From Spongospora subterranea f. sp. subterranea (lineage: Eukaryota; Endomyxa: Phytomyxea; Phytomyxea; Plasmodiophorida), in NCBI GenBank assembly GCA_049724395.1, contig JAUGWO010000059.1, positions 62,001-126,000 on the forward strand: a DNA stretch of 64,000 nt, written 5' to 3'. Both the position numbers and the translations under genes were made by a program. The stretch's first letter is position 1; each line of letters starts with the position of its first letter. Below are positions 22,330 to 36,412 of this stretch, piece after piece. A model generated the notes under the pieces. That model saw only the letters and a program-made list of their open reading frames with translations. It did not search any database and was not told the origin of the DNA.

Positions 22330-24861
22330 GATTATGGAAGAGAAGGGGGTTCCTGTCCTTCGTCACAGGTTCTCGGCTTCAAGCGTGATCATAGCCTACG
22401 CTGGTGTTCCAATACTGCCAATCTGATACATTCTTCACGATTAGATTTCTATCTCCCAACGGCATGAAGACTATGGTCGCGTCGTCAGTAACCGATCGCT
22501 GGCTTTGAAACCGATCGCCTTTACCCCGTATCACGATCCGCTCAGATTATGCAGACGAGGTCCTCCAGCAATGTAGCTAATGGCCATCGTACAGGCCCGT
22601 TCAATCGTGATTTCGCCAACTCTCTTCTGACGACCATCGTGGCACCCGAATCGTGTCTTTCGACTGTACATCGTTGCTGATAACTTCTATCGACGGCAAG
22701 ATGAGTACTTGAACATGATTTTCAAACGGGGGAAACCCCACCAAGAGATCATTACGATCCGGTCGACGCACATAAAGGAGGGGAACAGCGCCACCAACGA
22801 TAAACAATCCCAGACATTATTGATGGTAAGGTACATTGTACAATGTGGAACGACGTTTTCTTCGAATGACCACAAAATATCGGTGTCTTATTTGATTCGT
22901 ATTATTAGATACCACCAGCTTACAATCAATGAAATACTAAGATTTCAGATTGAAGGACCCGATAGCAAGTATCAATACATCTGATATATTTCAATCTGAC
23001 GATATCGACTGCCGACTTTCAAATAAACTATTGCGATGGTTGAGCGAGCGATTGATCAGATGGCGAGGAGGAGACGCGATTTGACGTATTGGTCAATGTC
23101 CCCGCCTTGGCAAAGAGGAAACCCGACTCTGATGAACAGCTTTCTGATAGCTCAAAAGTCTCTGATACCTGGGGTATTCGACATTTTAAGCATTCGAAAA
23201 TTTGATTGATGGTTTGAAAAATGAAACACACACGCGAAGATGTTTTATCAAGTACGTAGTGTTTTGTACCAACAGATCGATCATCAGCTCTGGTATCTGG
23301 GTCTAATGAAAATACCAACCCTGGCTGGCTGAGCTCACATCATGTCCCCTTCGCAGGTCCTCATGACCGATATCGCGCGATTATTTCGCTGCCGATGCTG
23401 ATCGAGTTGTATCAGGCAGACAATGCGATTGATAACTTCATTTGCAACCAGCACCTAACGACGATCCGCAACTTTTGTTTGTCCGAATGTTGACGCTTTG
23501 AGAACCGGCGGTGGTATCGGCAAACTAGCCTGGGAAACTTTGAGATTCACGACGCCAATCGTTCACGTTTGTGCCTGCGACGCTGCAACTCTTGATGACA
23601 CTGGCCTTGACGTTATCGAGACAAATCTCGGGTCGTTGACGAAACAGATCTGTGTATGAGGCATAATCTTTATGAAAACGGTTCACAGCCCTCTCCTCCG
23701 ATCACCGTTCCACGACGACGCCTCACATACAAATCTCGTTCTCGCTACCGACACAGCATCGCTCCCAAGAGCAAAAGAGGACCAGTAACTAATTGTAACT
23801 GTGGCAAGGTCGGCGATATTATTTCCATTCTAGTACTTTGATGTTTGCAAAGTTCCATCGCCCATCGACGTTGGCAAAAAAAAACTCAACGGGACTGGTG
23901 TAAGAGTAAGGTATACAAGTACGACGAAACGAAACAGGACACGCATGTGTATGGGATACAATGGTATATCTCTTTGAGAACCCGAGTCAAATTCATTCAC
24001 AAACAGGAACGGGCGTTGTGACCAACATTCGTCGATCGGTAATCCTGGGCACATGAGTATAGGGTCGAATTGGCCCGATTCTGGGATCGAGGTTTCCGAC
24101 GTCCGGCTGCCCATACCGGATTCCGCGGCCGATTGGCCCAAGCTGATCCAGCCGCTCAGCGATATCCTCAATCGTGGCGATATCTCGTCGGAGCTCACGG
24201 CGGCCGAGGCAAGTCCTCTGCCCGTGTGTTCGCGATCATCATAAAGTGATACATGGATACGTAGCTGTCCTTGAACATATTGCTTCACCGGGATCCTGGT
24301 CAAGTTTCGATCGTTCTCCGGGGCCTTGTTCAAAATGGTGTCGTCAAGTCGATATGTGAGCGGTTGCAGCTCCCAGTTCCTTCCTCAATGCCAGCCCAAT
24401 CTGTTTGGTGGCGAGAGGTCTCCATTTCAATAGTATTGCCGAAAATTATGCTGACTCCGGTGTAGGTCTGCATGGAGCGAATTATCAATTGCCGAATTTT
24501 GTCCATGTTTTGCAAAAATTCTGGGGTAATTGCCGACTTGCTCTCCGAACGCCCGTACATCTGTATGGTCATCTTGAGTACGACAGTGTCAAGTACTGAG
24601 AGGAGTGTTCAGTTGCCGCCCTTCGTTCGGTGTTGACCACGCCCAGCAGTATGCATGTCAACCAAATTCGTCATTTGACCATCGATATGCTGTTCTCTTT
24701 GGTGGCACTTTCTCCAGATTTCGGGACCACCTTGTATTTTCACAAAATGGGGTTTTTCCCCATATTGCTTGGTCAGTGCTGTGTCAGCCGCATTTCATGG
24801 ATCTACAAATTTTTGTGTATCACCTTGTTTTCCCTGCTTGTTTCTGAAAACAAAATCAACA
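22330..24861. other. Long region without an assignable gene
   Basis: About 2.5 kb. Open frames exist on both strands (23028-23318 minus, 23830-24333 minus, 24330-24572 minus, 24053-24244 plus, 24630-24947 plus). Some plus-strand pieces at 24.05-24.6 kb could be 5' exons of the MYND-finger gene that follows, but I could not fix a chain. The rest shows nothing recognisable. Confidence 0.35.
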
Positions 24862-25928
24862 ATGGACTGTACTCTAAACGGGCCTTTAGACTTGATTGGC
24901 CGCGATTGGGGAACTGGTACAGGCGGGGAGGACTGGTCTGTGTATGATTTGAATTCGCCCGTCATCCCCTTGTTCATCGAATCAGCGTGCATCCATATTT
25001 TTTGCTTCTTTATCTCCGATTGCAATTTCGTAATGCGAAGTAAACCTAATTTGTTCAGCTGGCTTTGCCGTGCACTTACCCCGTTTCAGATGCCTCACAG
25101 TCTGTCGATGCCAAGATGATTCTGTCAGAACTCGAGGCGATGCCGATATTTTCGCAGGCAATCGCTGCGATAAAATCAAACTATCGCTTTGCCCATTCCA
25201 AAACGATGGTGATATCATTTTAAGCGCGTTTTTCGTTCTCCAACATTGACCTTCTCAATAGGCCGACACACTGAAGCTCCTGCCAGCGTTGTTCGTGTTT
25301 GGCGGACGTTTGCAATGTTTGAAAAGAGAAATGGCCAACTGGGTAGATTCGACGGCCAAGTTTCTGGCCAATCTTGCCTTGTCTTGCAAAGACCTTGCGC
25401 AAACGTAGACCTGCGTTTGTTACTCAAAATTCAAAGTTTCTGACCAACTAAAGATAGAGACGCATTAGCGAAAGACGTGAATGAAGCAATAGCCACCCAT
25501 TGCTATACATTATTGTCTATGATTCAGGAGCGTCACAATCCGGGTAAACCTGGTAATCGTTCGGTTGTTCCGGACATGAGGAAGGTAGACGATTTTGATG
25601 CGCATCTGCGTTCTTCTATCGGTTTACAGCGATTATTCTTAGGAATATCGAGCAATTGCACAACAGGCGCTAGCTGGTGCTATTCTTAAAAAACAAAACC
25701 CTCCTGTTGTGCAAACTGGCGGATCATCACATTGCTGCAATTTTTGTAAAAAAAGTAGCGGATCGTTGATGAGATGCAAAAGATGTTCATCTGCGCTCTG
25801 TATATCCACTGTTTTCGGCAAATCTGATCAACCTTGTACTGATATGTGTGTTTGTGGCAGATTGCAGTAAAGAGTGTCAGATATCCGATTGGAAAGCTCA
25901 TAAACTGCACTGTACAAGTCAAAACTGA
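24862..25928 (+). CDS. MYND zinc-finger protein
   Basis: The C-terminus is a clear MYND finger: HCCNFCKKSSGSLMRCKRCS, then across a 61-nt intron (25800-25860) SALYCSKECQISDWKAHKLH and C, giving the C2..C2..C2..HxxxC pattern. Upstream exons read back through EYRAIAQQALAGAILKKQNP, DALAKDVNEAIATHCYTLLS (introns at about 25588-25645 and about 25407-25456), MANWVDSTAKFLANLALSCK and MILSELEAMPIFSQAIAAIK; a first exon with ATG at 24862 reads MDCTLNGPLDLIGRDWGTGT. These are helical, with no SET domain seen, so this is not an obvious SMYD methyltransferase. MYND fingers bind proline-containing peptides (family knowledge). The 5' end is uncertain and may extend upstream. Confidence 0.6.
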
Positions 25929-26018
25929 AAATTGTATATAAAAATTTTAATATTGCTGATAATTCCTCAAATAGATTGAATATATTTGCATTCAATACAT
26001 CGTGGCTAAGAGAGATTG

Positions 26019-26837
26019 TCAACAGGACGTAATTGACGTACCAGTCTTGCGGTTGATGAAATCGTTCATCTCCAGCGCAATGTCTATGCGCCCGTCAATA
26101 ATGATGGCGCTGTTGGCGCCTTTCTCGACGGCGACAATCGCGGTCTCAACCTTCGGGACCATACCGCCAGAGATGGTCCCATCTGCAATCAAGTCTTTTG
26201 CTTGCTGCTCCGTCAAATGCGGAATCAGGCGCTTTTCCTTATCGAGAACCCCATCCACATTCGTCATGAGAATAAAATGGTCGGCTTTCAATGCGCCAGC
26301 AATCGCCCCGGCAACGGTGTCGGCGTTCATATTGAGCGTTTCTCCATGTTTTCCAACGCCAATCGGTGCAATAACTGGAATAAGCCCTGATATGATGTAT
26401 CCTGAAAGAATATCGGCGTGAACCTCGTCAGGTTCCCCGACAAATCCGTAGTCAACTGGCCGACGATCTGGCCCGACAAATACAGGGCCCATTCTCGTTC
26501 CGGAAAACAGATGGTCTTTCTTGCCGGAAAGGCCAACTGCTTCACAGCCAGCGTTGCTTATTTCAGCCACAATATCGTGATTAACACGGTCCATCAGCAC
26601 CGATTCGACCACCAGCAATGCTTCCTTCGACGTCACGCGTCGCCCATTGGCGAACTCGACCGAAATTCCGGAGGCCGCCAACGCCTGGTCAATCTGCGGC
26701 CCCCCGCCATGTACGACAATCGGCAGCATTCCTTGATTTCGGAGAGCCACCACATTAGCGGCGAACTTCCGAATTACGTCGTCGGTCATGGCGTTGCCTC
26801 CAAGTTTCACAACAACAATCTGGTCGCGACGGGTCAT
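26019..26837 (-). CDS. argB: Stand-alone acetylglutamate kinase, bacterial/plant-like
   Basis: Phosphorylates N-acetylglutamate in the second step of arginine (ornithine) synthesis. An uninterrupted frame of 272 codons covers the whole amino-acid kinase fold: [20 protein letters not shown] with the phosphate-binding Lys and glycines, [69 protein letters not shown] and [12 protein letters not shown]. In most fungi this activity is fused to the next enzyme in a mitochondrial precursor (Arg5,6 type). Here there is no fusion, no intron and no targeting presequence: an in-frame TGA lies just upstream of ATG 26837. Stand-alone enzymes are normal in bacteria, plants and some protists. Acquisition by transfer is possible but not shown. 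Confidence 0.95.
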   Translation of the reverse strand: MTRRDQIVVVKLGGNAMTDDVIRKFAANVVALRNQGMLPIVVHGGGPQIDQALAASGISVEFANGRRVTSKEALLVVESVLMDRVNHDIVAEISNAGCEAVGLSGKKDHLFSGTRMGPVFVGPDRRPVDYGFVGEPDEVHADILSGYIISGLIPVIAPIGVGKHGETLNMNADTVAGAIAGALKADHFILMTNVDGVLDKEKRLIPHLTEQQAKDLIADGTISGGMVPKVETAIVAVEKGANSAIIIDGRIDIALEMNDFINRKTGTSITSC

Positions 26838-27857
26838 GATTTTCAGTTGGGGAATCCGTCAAACTTTATCGAAGCTGGCGAAATTTTCGAGTCGTATTTT
26901 TAGATGGCGATCTGACCTCTGCAGTGGGCTGCGCCCGATTTGAAGTCATCCTCAGCAGTGTACACAGTCGGTCGGTAACGACGGTACAGTCGCGGGGAAG
27001 TTAATTGCGGAGTGGCGGATCGATGCAGTCGATGGAGGTGATTGTCGCCATGTCTGGGGACGGCGGCTGAGAACTCGACAACTGGACGATATCTTCCCGT
27101 AAAAAAAAGTAACGTTTTTCGTCTATCTGTTTATGCAGAGTATCGACCATACCATGGCGAAATCTTGCCAAGCCACGTTGCTTCATTTTACTGAATACGA
27201 TCATTTTTGAGGGCCGCGGTATTGCAAAAATTCAGGACGGTGTCAGAAGGACCAAACGGCGAAACCCTGAACGAGCTGTGCTGCCATGTAGCGACGCTTT
27301 CGACATGTTGCGGCAGGAGGTTCGCCGTTGCATTGGCAAGCGGTGACCAAGTCAAAAATACGCACGACGAGAATTGGTTTCCTGAGACCCGAACCCCCAC
27401 AAAACATATGGCTAAATTGTAGATTGCTGGACAGTTTCCACAGCCGTTCCCAGATTTCAAGTGTTGGGCCACAGTTCAGGTTTCGGATTCATAAAAGTTA
27501 AATCGGCTCTACAGGGTTCGGTGTAATGGCGGTTTTTTGCCTGTTCTGGTCTCAGGAAACCAATGTAATTTCTGACACCTGTTCGGAGCCGCAGCCGGAT
27601 GGCTCTCTCAATGGCGGTGAAGGAATCATTGGTAACGAGCCGAATCGGGTTCGAGTAGCTAGCTATAAATTTAAGTAATTGACCATCTGGCCTGCCTGCA
27701 AAGAAACTCATGCCAATCCAACGCCTACTAATATTCGAATTATGGGCGGAGATGATCGCGCTTGAACCCTTAAGCGCGATGGCAGGGTCTTACCAGCTTT
27801 ATTTTCGACGACTTCAGCTGAAGCATCTTATCATATGTGCCTGTTGAAACTTTATCG
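26838..27857. other. Spacer with a small inverted duplication
   Basis: No gene recognised. Positions 27371-27394 and 27543-27564 form an inverted repeat of about 22 bases. Both arms can be read inward as a related peptide (IGFLRPEPPQNIWLNCR and IGFLRPEQAKNRHYTEPCR), suggesting a short coding fragment duplicated head to head. The family is unknown. Confidence 0.45.
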
Positions 27858-28400
27858 TCATTTCGTGCAAATGAACTTTATGTTCAACTTCACTATTGTT
27901 GTTGACCATGACGGGTCAATAATTTCCAATAGATCCTGAGTAGGGTCTCGATAAATTATCCAACCATCATGATCAACAGCAATAATGTCGTTGAAAGCGT
28001 CAACTTTCTTTCGACAGTGCATACCATCGTCTAGAAAAGTGCTCTTGGACGTCTCCTGGCCGTTGAATTTCACCAAAGTTCCATCGATGAAATCCAGACA
28101 TTCATGAAACAAAGGCTCTCTTTGCTTCAATACTTGCTTCCTAGCATGATCAGGCCAAGCAAACTCTTTTCCGAGGTGAATGCAAAGCAGCAGGGAAATA
28201 AAATCGCAATAGTTGCAGGCTGGTGATCGGAACCATGCCAGCGTAGCGCCTGATCTCGACAGGTTCGGGCCTATGCTTATCTGTTTCAGCCGGAAATACA
28301 AACAAAAGGTCCTGATCATTTGCCTTTTTCAAAATCGCGTCGAGAAGTCTTTCGTTCTGGCGACATTTTAGGGGCTCGCCCGGGCCTGATCCTGAGTTCG
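27858..28400 (-). pseudogene. PIF/Harbinger-like DDE transposase fragment
   Basis: The minus strand reads ERLLDAILKKANDQDLLFVF, then after a frame change at about 28190 LGKEFAWPDHARKQVLKQRE, CLDFIDGTLVKFNGQ with the first catalytic Asp in the FIDGT motif, HCRKKVDAFNDIIAVDHDGW with the second Asp in DHDG, and IIYRDPTQDLLEIID. That order is the DDE_Tnp_4 pattern of Harbinger-type transposases in fungi and protists. The part carrying the last acidic residue is not found, the frame is shifted at least once, and no terminal inverted repeats were seen. A dead partial copy. Confidence 0.65.
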
Positions 28401-30789
28401 CCGGCTGACCGAGATGCTGTTGCGAAAATCGGCGCCCATAAGAACCTCTATTCCTATTGAATGCACAAAAATAATAACCATTCCATCTTGTGGCGTGAAG
28501 GTCTTGACGACAGAGAGCTCAAGCTCTTCCTGTTCGGAATCAATTTCGGAATCAGTACTCCAGATCTAAGGTAAAATCCTCGGCGGAACCCTAATCCATC
28601 CGCCACCGCTTTTCGAAACACAGAATAAGACCAAGTTTTCCCATTTGGAGGTCAAACTTCTGTAATCGAAAAATGAAATGTGGTGACGAAGGTGTAGTCG
28701 AAAAAATCTGAGATAGACAGTATTAACATTGTTTTCCGAACAGCAAACAGATGTTATACTTCTGGCCTTCTTAAATGGGAGTATACTCAATGAACGGAAA
28801 CATTCTGCCAAACGTATAGTCAAGGAATTGCAATCAACCTGAATAGCGTGTTGTATTATATTTAAAGTGGTTGCCGTTCCCTCGGGCAGACTGAAACTTA
28901 TGGAAAGGCTCTGTTGCTTGTCAGTGTGGAATCTGAAATCGCTTGCAGGATCTGACCATGTCATTGCAGTGGTATTCTGTGAAGATATCAACCCTAATCC
29001 TGCAGCCGAAGGGGTTGATTCGTTTGACATCGCATATCTATATCGATATAGCGACGATGACATGGCGAACATTTTCTGATAAACGCTTGACAGAACCAGT
29101 ATAATTGATGTGGACGATATCAGACCACCAGCACCAACAATATCTGTCTGTGAACAGTCTGATTATGATGATCATGTTGCGTTTAGATGGCGCATTGTTT
29201 TTAGTGGTTCGTTCATCAAACAGATTTTTTGATCAGTTGAACCAGGACGTTGGCCACCAACAAACGACCCATTTCATCGAAACCACGTGGAGGAATCACT
29301 GGCCCAGCAAAGAAAGGCGTATGTGGTTGAAATAATGAAGAATCCACAGACAATAAGAATCATGACCAGCAGAATCAAACAATGGTTGAAGAGTTGATGA
29401 AGTCAGATATGAACTCCATTGTGGAACAGCAAAGGAAATCACACCGGGTCTTCCAATTTCTTGGGACGCCGCTAGTCCCCGCTATATCCCTTCAACACTT
29501 TACTCGAAAGTTGTATCCAATACGGAAAAGTAGAGTGAATGTTGAGCACGAAGGTCAGACCACAGCCTCTAATGAATGTGGGAGATCGAGCTGCTTGCAG
29601 TAGACTCGGAAACTCTAGATAGGCAAACCTTCCGCCAGAGCCTCTTTGAGTTTCCGTTTTGAGCGGCGGAGGCTCCTGGAACCATGGACCAGCGTCCTAA
29701 GGCATGTCACCCCTCCTGAAAACTCTCTTACAGTATGTGATCTGAGTGCTATCTCCGATCTCCAAAAATAGTTCAGATCCAGCCGCCTGGTTAGTGTGAA
29801 ACGTATACCAGGCGCCCATCTCGGTATAGGCCCCTGACACTGGGCGCGTCCCGTCACAGGCGCTGTGACGGGTAGCCATCGTAACTCAAAACCCAAGATT
29901 TGGGTTTTAGCGGATTCAGAATTGCTACCAGGATTCGTTTTTGACGGTGCGGGATCTCTATAAATTGTATTCGAAAATTACGCTGATCTGATAAACAATT
30001 CAAAGATAAACTGAAGAAAAACGAACGGAAACGTACGGCGGATCGTGAGAAAGATCAAGATCAGGCAATTCTACAGTGAACCAGGAAGTTCTTACTAAGA
30101 CTATCCCATCTTTACTCAAAACAACACCAACGATAGTCAAAACAATGGCCTGATCTTGATCTTTCTCACGATCAGCAGTACGTTTCCGTTCTTCTTTCTT
30201 CAGTTTATCTTTGAATTGCTTATCAGCATTCTGAATCAAAAGGTGTCTTCGACTAGACGATCTAAATATTGGATCAGCGTATTCTGGTGAACAGCCAAGT
30301 CCTGGAATAATCAGGAATGGTGCCCACGACAAAGTCCAAGTTATCGAGACGTGTCGTTTGGGCTTGTGCCAGATTGGCGATGAGATCAGTTTTAATCACT
30401 TTTCCCGTCATTCTTCGAGAAACCTTCACTGGAATCCGATTGTATTTTCGCTTAAACCCTTTATACTTTACGAAAACACGTAATCACGTTCACATTTCTA
30501 CACAAAAATTGGAGTACACCTTGATAAATCACAAACGCCTGGGGGGTGGCGCCAGTACGGTCGGCAAAAAGCGTGATGGTTTGAGGAAATCTTCTAGGAT
30601 CGGTACTGACCTGGTTGGGAGCACGTCTCGATCCCCCATCACATGATACGGGACTGATCGACTGGGAATACTGACTCTACTGGATCGATCTTCGGTTCTT
30701 GAGACCCGAATATCAGGGCGCCTGTTGGCGTCCTCCACTAGTGCTCATCGAGATCGCCAGGTTCGGGGTCTGATCGCCGGCCTGCCGCC
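28401..30789. other. Repeat-bearing region before the kinase gene
   Basis: Contains unassigned open frames (28566-29072 minus, 29382-29603 plus, 29615-29896 minus), two perfect short hairpins (29846-29869, stem CCCGTCACA; 29886-29907, stem AAAACCCA) and the palindrome at 29988-30226. No gene could be supported. The last 150 bases should hold the promoter of the kinase gene that starts at 30790. Confidence 0.4.
29988..30226. repeat. Palindrome with about 82-bp arms (locus B)
   Basis: Arms 29988-30070 and 30144-30226 are reverse complements, differing by scattered substitutions. Both encode, pointing inward, the segment QFKDKLKK.ERKRTADREKD followed by QDQAI, the charged helix of the coiled-coil family of locus A. 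In the minus direction the match continues outward into PGLGCSPEYADPIF, parallel to the PGLGWSP segment of locus A. Confidence 0.75.
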
Positions 30790-32393
<1,604 letters not shown>

Positions 32394-32469
32394 ACGCGCC
32401 ATAAATCAGTTGCTTATGTATTCTTAGACAGTGCACCCGAAATCTGCATTGCGACATTGCTCGTTTCAA

Positions 32470-33849
32470 TTAATATAAGGATGAAGATGAGGCGTCAGGT
32501 GCGGGAGAGTTGATATGTTTTTTTATAAACGAATGCGACAACACCTGAAGCCAGTCTTCAACGAAATAAATAGGCGTTTCCTTTAGATATACCTGAAGCA
32601 GTGGAAGCCGCCCTTTAGGGTTTTTTACCAGCAACTAAACAAAAAAGAACTTGAGCATCGAACATGAAAAGTCTAATTTTTTACCTTGCTGATGAGATCT
32701 TTGGCTTCAGGGTCCATCCACGTGGGATAGCGAATGTCCACCTTGGCAATTTTTCGGTACGTTTCATTATGACCTTCCGTCTCAAATGGCGGCCTGGTTA
32801 AGGTTACCATATCAAGAGTATGCGATTATCATGACTGCATACCTTCCGACCAGAAATTCATAAGTTAAAACGCCTAATGACCATATATCGACCGTTTCTA
32901 TGGAATGTTGAATTAGACACAAACGTCTTAAGGGCGACAGAACGGTAAACTACCATCATGGGCCTTTCCTTCAATCATCTCCGGTGGTAAGTAATCAAGG
33001 GTACCGCAGAGCGTGGTTCGACGCGAGTTCGGTGTATGGACCGACCTAAAGCATAGTCACAAACTACTGTCCGGCAGATACAACCAGGGCAGCAGACCAT
33101 CCGAAATCAGCAATCTTTAATTCCCCATTGCGACCAAGAAGCAAATTCTCGGGTTTTATATCCCTAAAGTTCAATGTCTGTTCATGCGCAACGACACAAG
33201 CACGAAGAAGCGGAACCTGTGAATCACGTGCTTCTTATGACAGTAATCGAGGGCTCCAGCGAGCTGAGCAACATAGAGCGCTGTTTGACGGTCGGAAAAC
33301 CTTCCTTCTTTTTGAAGTTGTTTGAACAGTTCGCCTTTATTTGCATATTCAAGAATTAAATACACCCTCGTTGAATCATAAAAATATCCAAATAATCGCA
33401 GAATATTTTCGTGTCTGAAACAATATAAACATCGAACCGGTTTTGGCATATATAGAATTATGCACCTTAGGTGGGACTGGATTTCGATCTCTCTCCTCAG
33501 CTGATATTCGACGTTGGCTTTGGCGAGTTGCGATTTAAACATGACCTATCAAAACATTGAAACCCATGGCAAAGCCAATGACCAAGCGGCAACCTTCAGA
33601 GCGCATATAAACTTGGATTTCTTCTCTCTCGCTAGATAAACATTCCCAAATTTCCCTAATGAATGGTTATAGACTGCTCTCTATAACGCATCAAAATTAG
33701 TCAGAACAACCTTTGCCCAAGCTCCTGCCAATATCAAAATCTTTCAATGTCCATCGTTGCGATGAGCCTGCCCGGCAACGCGGGGCCGAATCGTCTTCTC
33801 GGCCAGCGGTGGCGGCGGCCGGGGTCTGGTTCTCCTTGAAGGCGTGCAT
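32470..33849 (-). CDS. Aurora kinase
   Basis: Mitotic Ser/Thr kinase acting on kinetochores and spindle. First exon from ATG 33849 gives an unstructured head of about 30 residues, then [16 protein letters not shown] joined to [40 protein letters not shown] (with the conserved [15 protein letters not shown] signature), [39 protein letters not shown], and [20 protein letters not shown] with the activation-loop RRTTLCGT. Then [34 protein letters not shown] and a short tail [20 protein letters not shown]. At least eight short introns. The very short N-terminus gives no clue to A versus B type, as expected for organisms with a single Aurora. Its neighbour on the same strand is PP1, the phosphatase that opposes Aurora. 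Confidence 0.93.
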
Positions 33850-34557
33850 ACGGAAAGCAGAACGTGTGCCGGTTCGGTCCTGGCCCTCAGAGCAAGCTAC
33901 CTTCCGCCTGTATTGAATCGCCGTCACCAACGAAGGTTAGGAATAGACCCCAAATGAGATGTGGTGTGGGTCTGGGGTTATGTTGGTGCAGTGAAAATGA
34001 GAGATGTGTTACTGTCCCAGTCAGCAATGGGGAATAGCGTGTCTGTACCTGTCTACACCTGTAGGGGGTTCCCCCTCACAATTCACACATATTGTACACA
34101 CAGGCCCATAGTCGCTGGGTCCCACTTCGCGCACGACAAAGTCAGCTCGGGGACGGGTAACGTTGAGAATACCCATTGGTAATGCATAACAACCAACGAA
34201 TTCAATCAAAAATTGATCAGACGGCTATTTATGTTTTTGTGCAGATTTAGAACAGTTCCTGAAGATACAGCTATTATGATGACCGAAAAGTCTAATCAGG
34301 TTTTGAACTAAGATCGTATTTCAGAAATCAATGACGCTAGAGCGAAGAAATTAAATTCGGAATTAAACAGGTAAAATCGTAGCTACGGGTTTTAAGTGAA
34401 AGCTTGGAAAGACGGCAGTTATAGACTTCAGAAGTGTGTGGGCATAGGCATATAAAAAGCAATTCACAGATAGTTGTACTATATTGAGGAGAGATGTAGA
34501 CTTTGAGGATTGACAGTGAAGCATTGGCGTTGAACTTGTTGTTTTCAATTCGGTTCA
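33850..34557. promoter_or_regulatory. Spacer between PP1 and Aurora genes
   Basis: About 700 bases between the PP1 stop and the Aurora start on the same strand: it should hold the PP1 3' UTR and the Aurora promoter. No open frame here resembles a protein. I see no cell-cycle element that I can name with confidence. Confidence 0.35.
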
Positions 34558-36107
<1,550 letters not shown>

Positions 36108-36412
36108 TTGCGCTCCCGACCTCTCGAATCCACGCCGAACTACCAATTCAGTGTGTGGCGCAAATTTTATCGACGCAGAAAGCTATATTATCCTCTACCT
36201 CTGGTATGAGAAAGTCGGGCGACTGTGCAAGTGAACATATGGCCAAGTGCGGACGATGAGAGGACGGACTTCTGTCTTTGCCTGTTTGTTATTGGTCGCG
36301 CAAGGTCTGTTTCAAGTTCAATGAGGGTTGTTCAGATAAGATGTGGCTCCACCTTTGAGTCCGGGTTTACCATCAATCGGTGCTGGATCTACGCAGTGAC
36401 AGACAGCGTGAA
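36108..36412. other. Spacer between CFAP46 and PP1
   Basis: Same-strand spacer of about 300 bases: CFAP46 3' UTR and PP1 promoter. Nothing else seen. Confidence 0.4.

Noticed and set aside
28566-29072. 168-codon minus-strand open frame as a gene
   Set aside because: The opposite strand is also open and looks equally protein-like, and no motif, splice site or neighbour decides between them.
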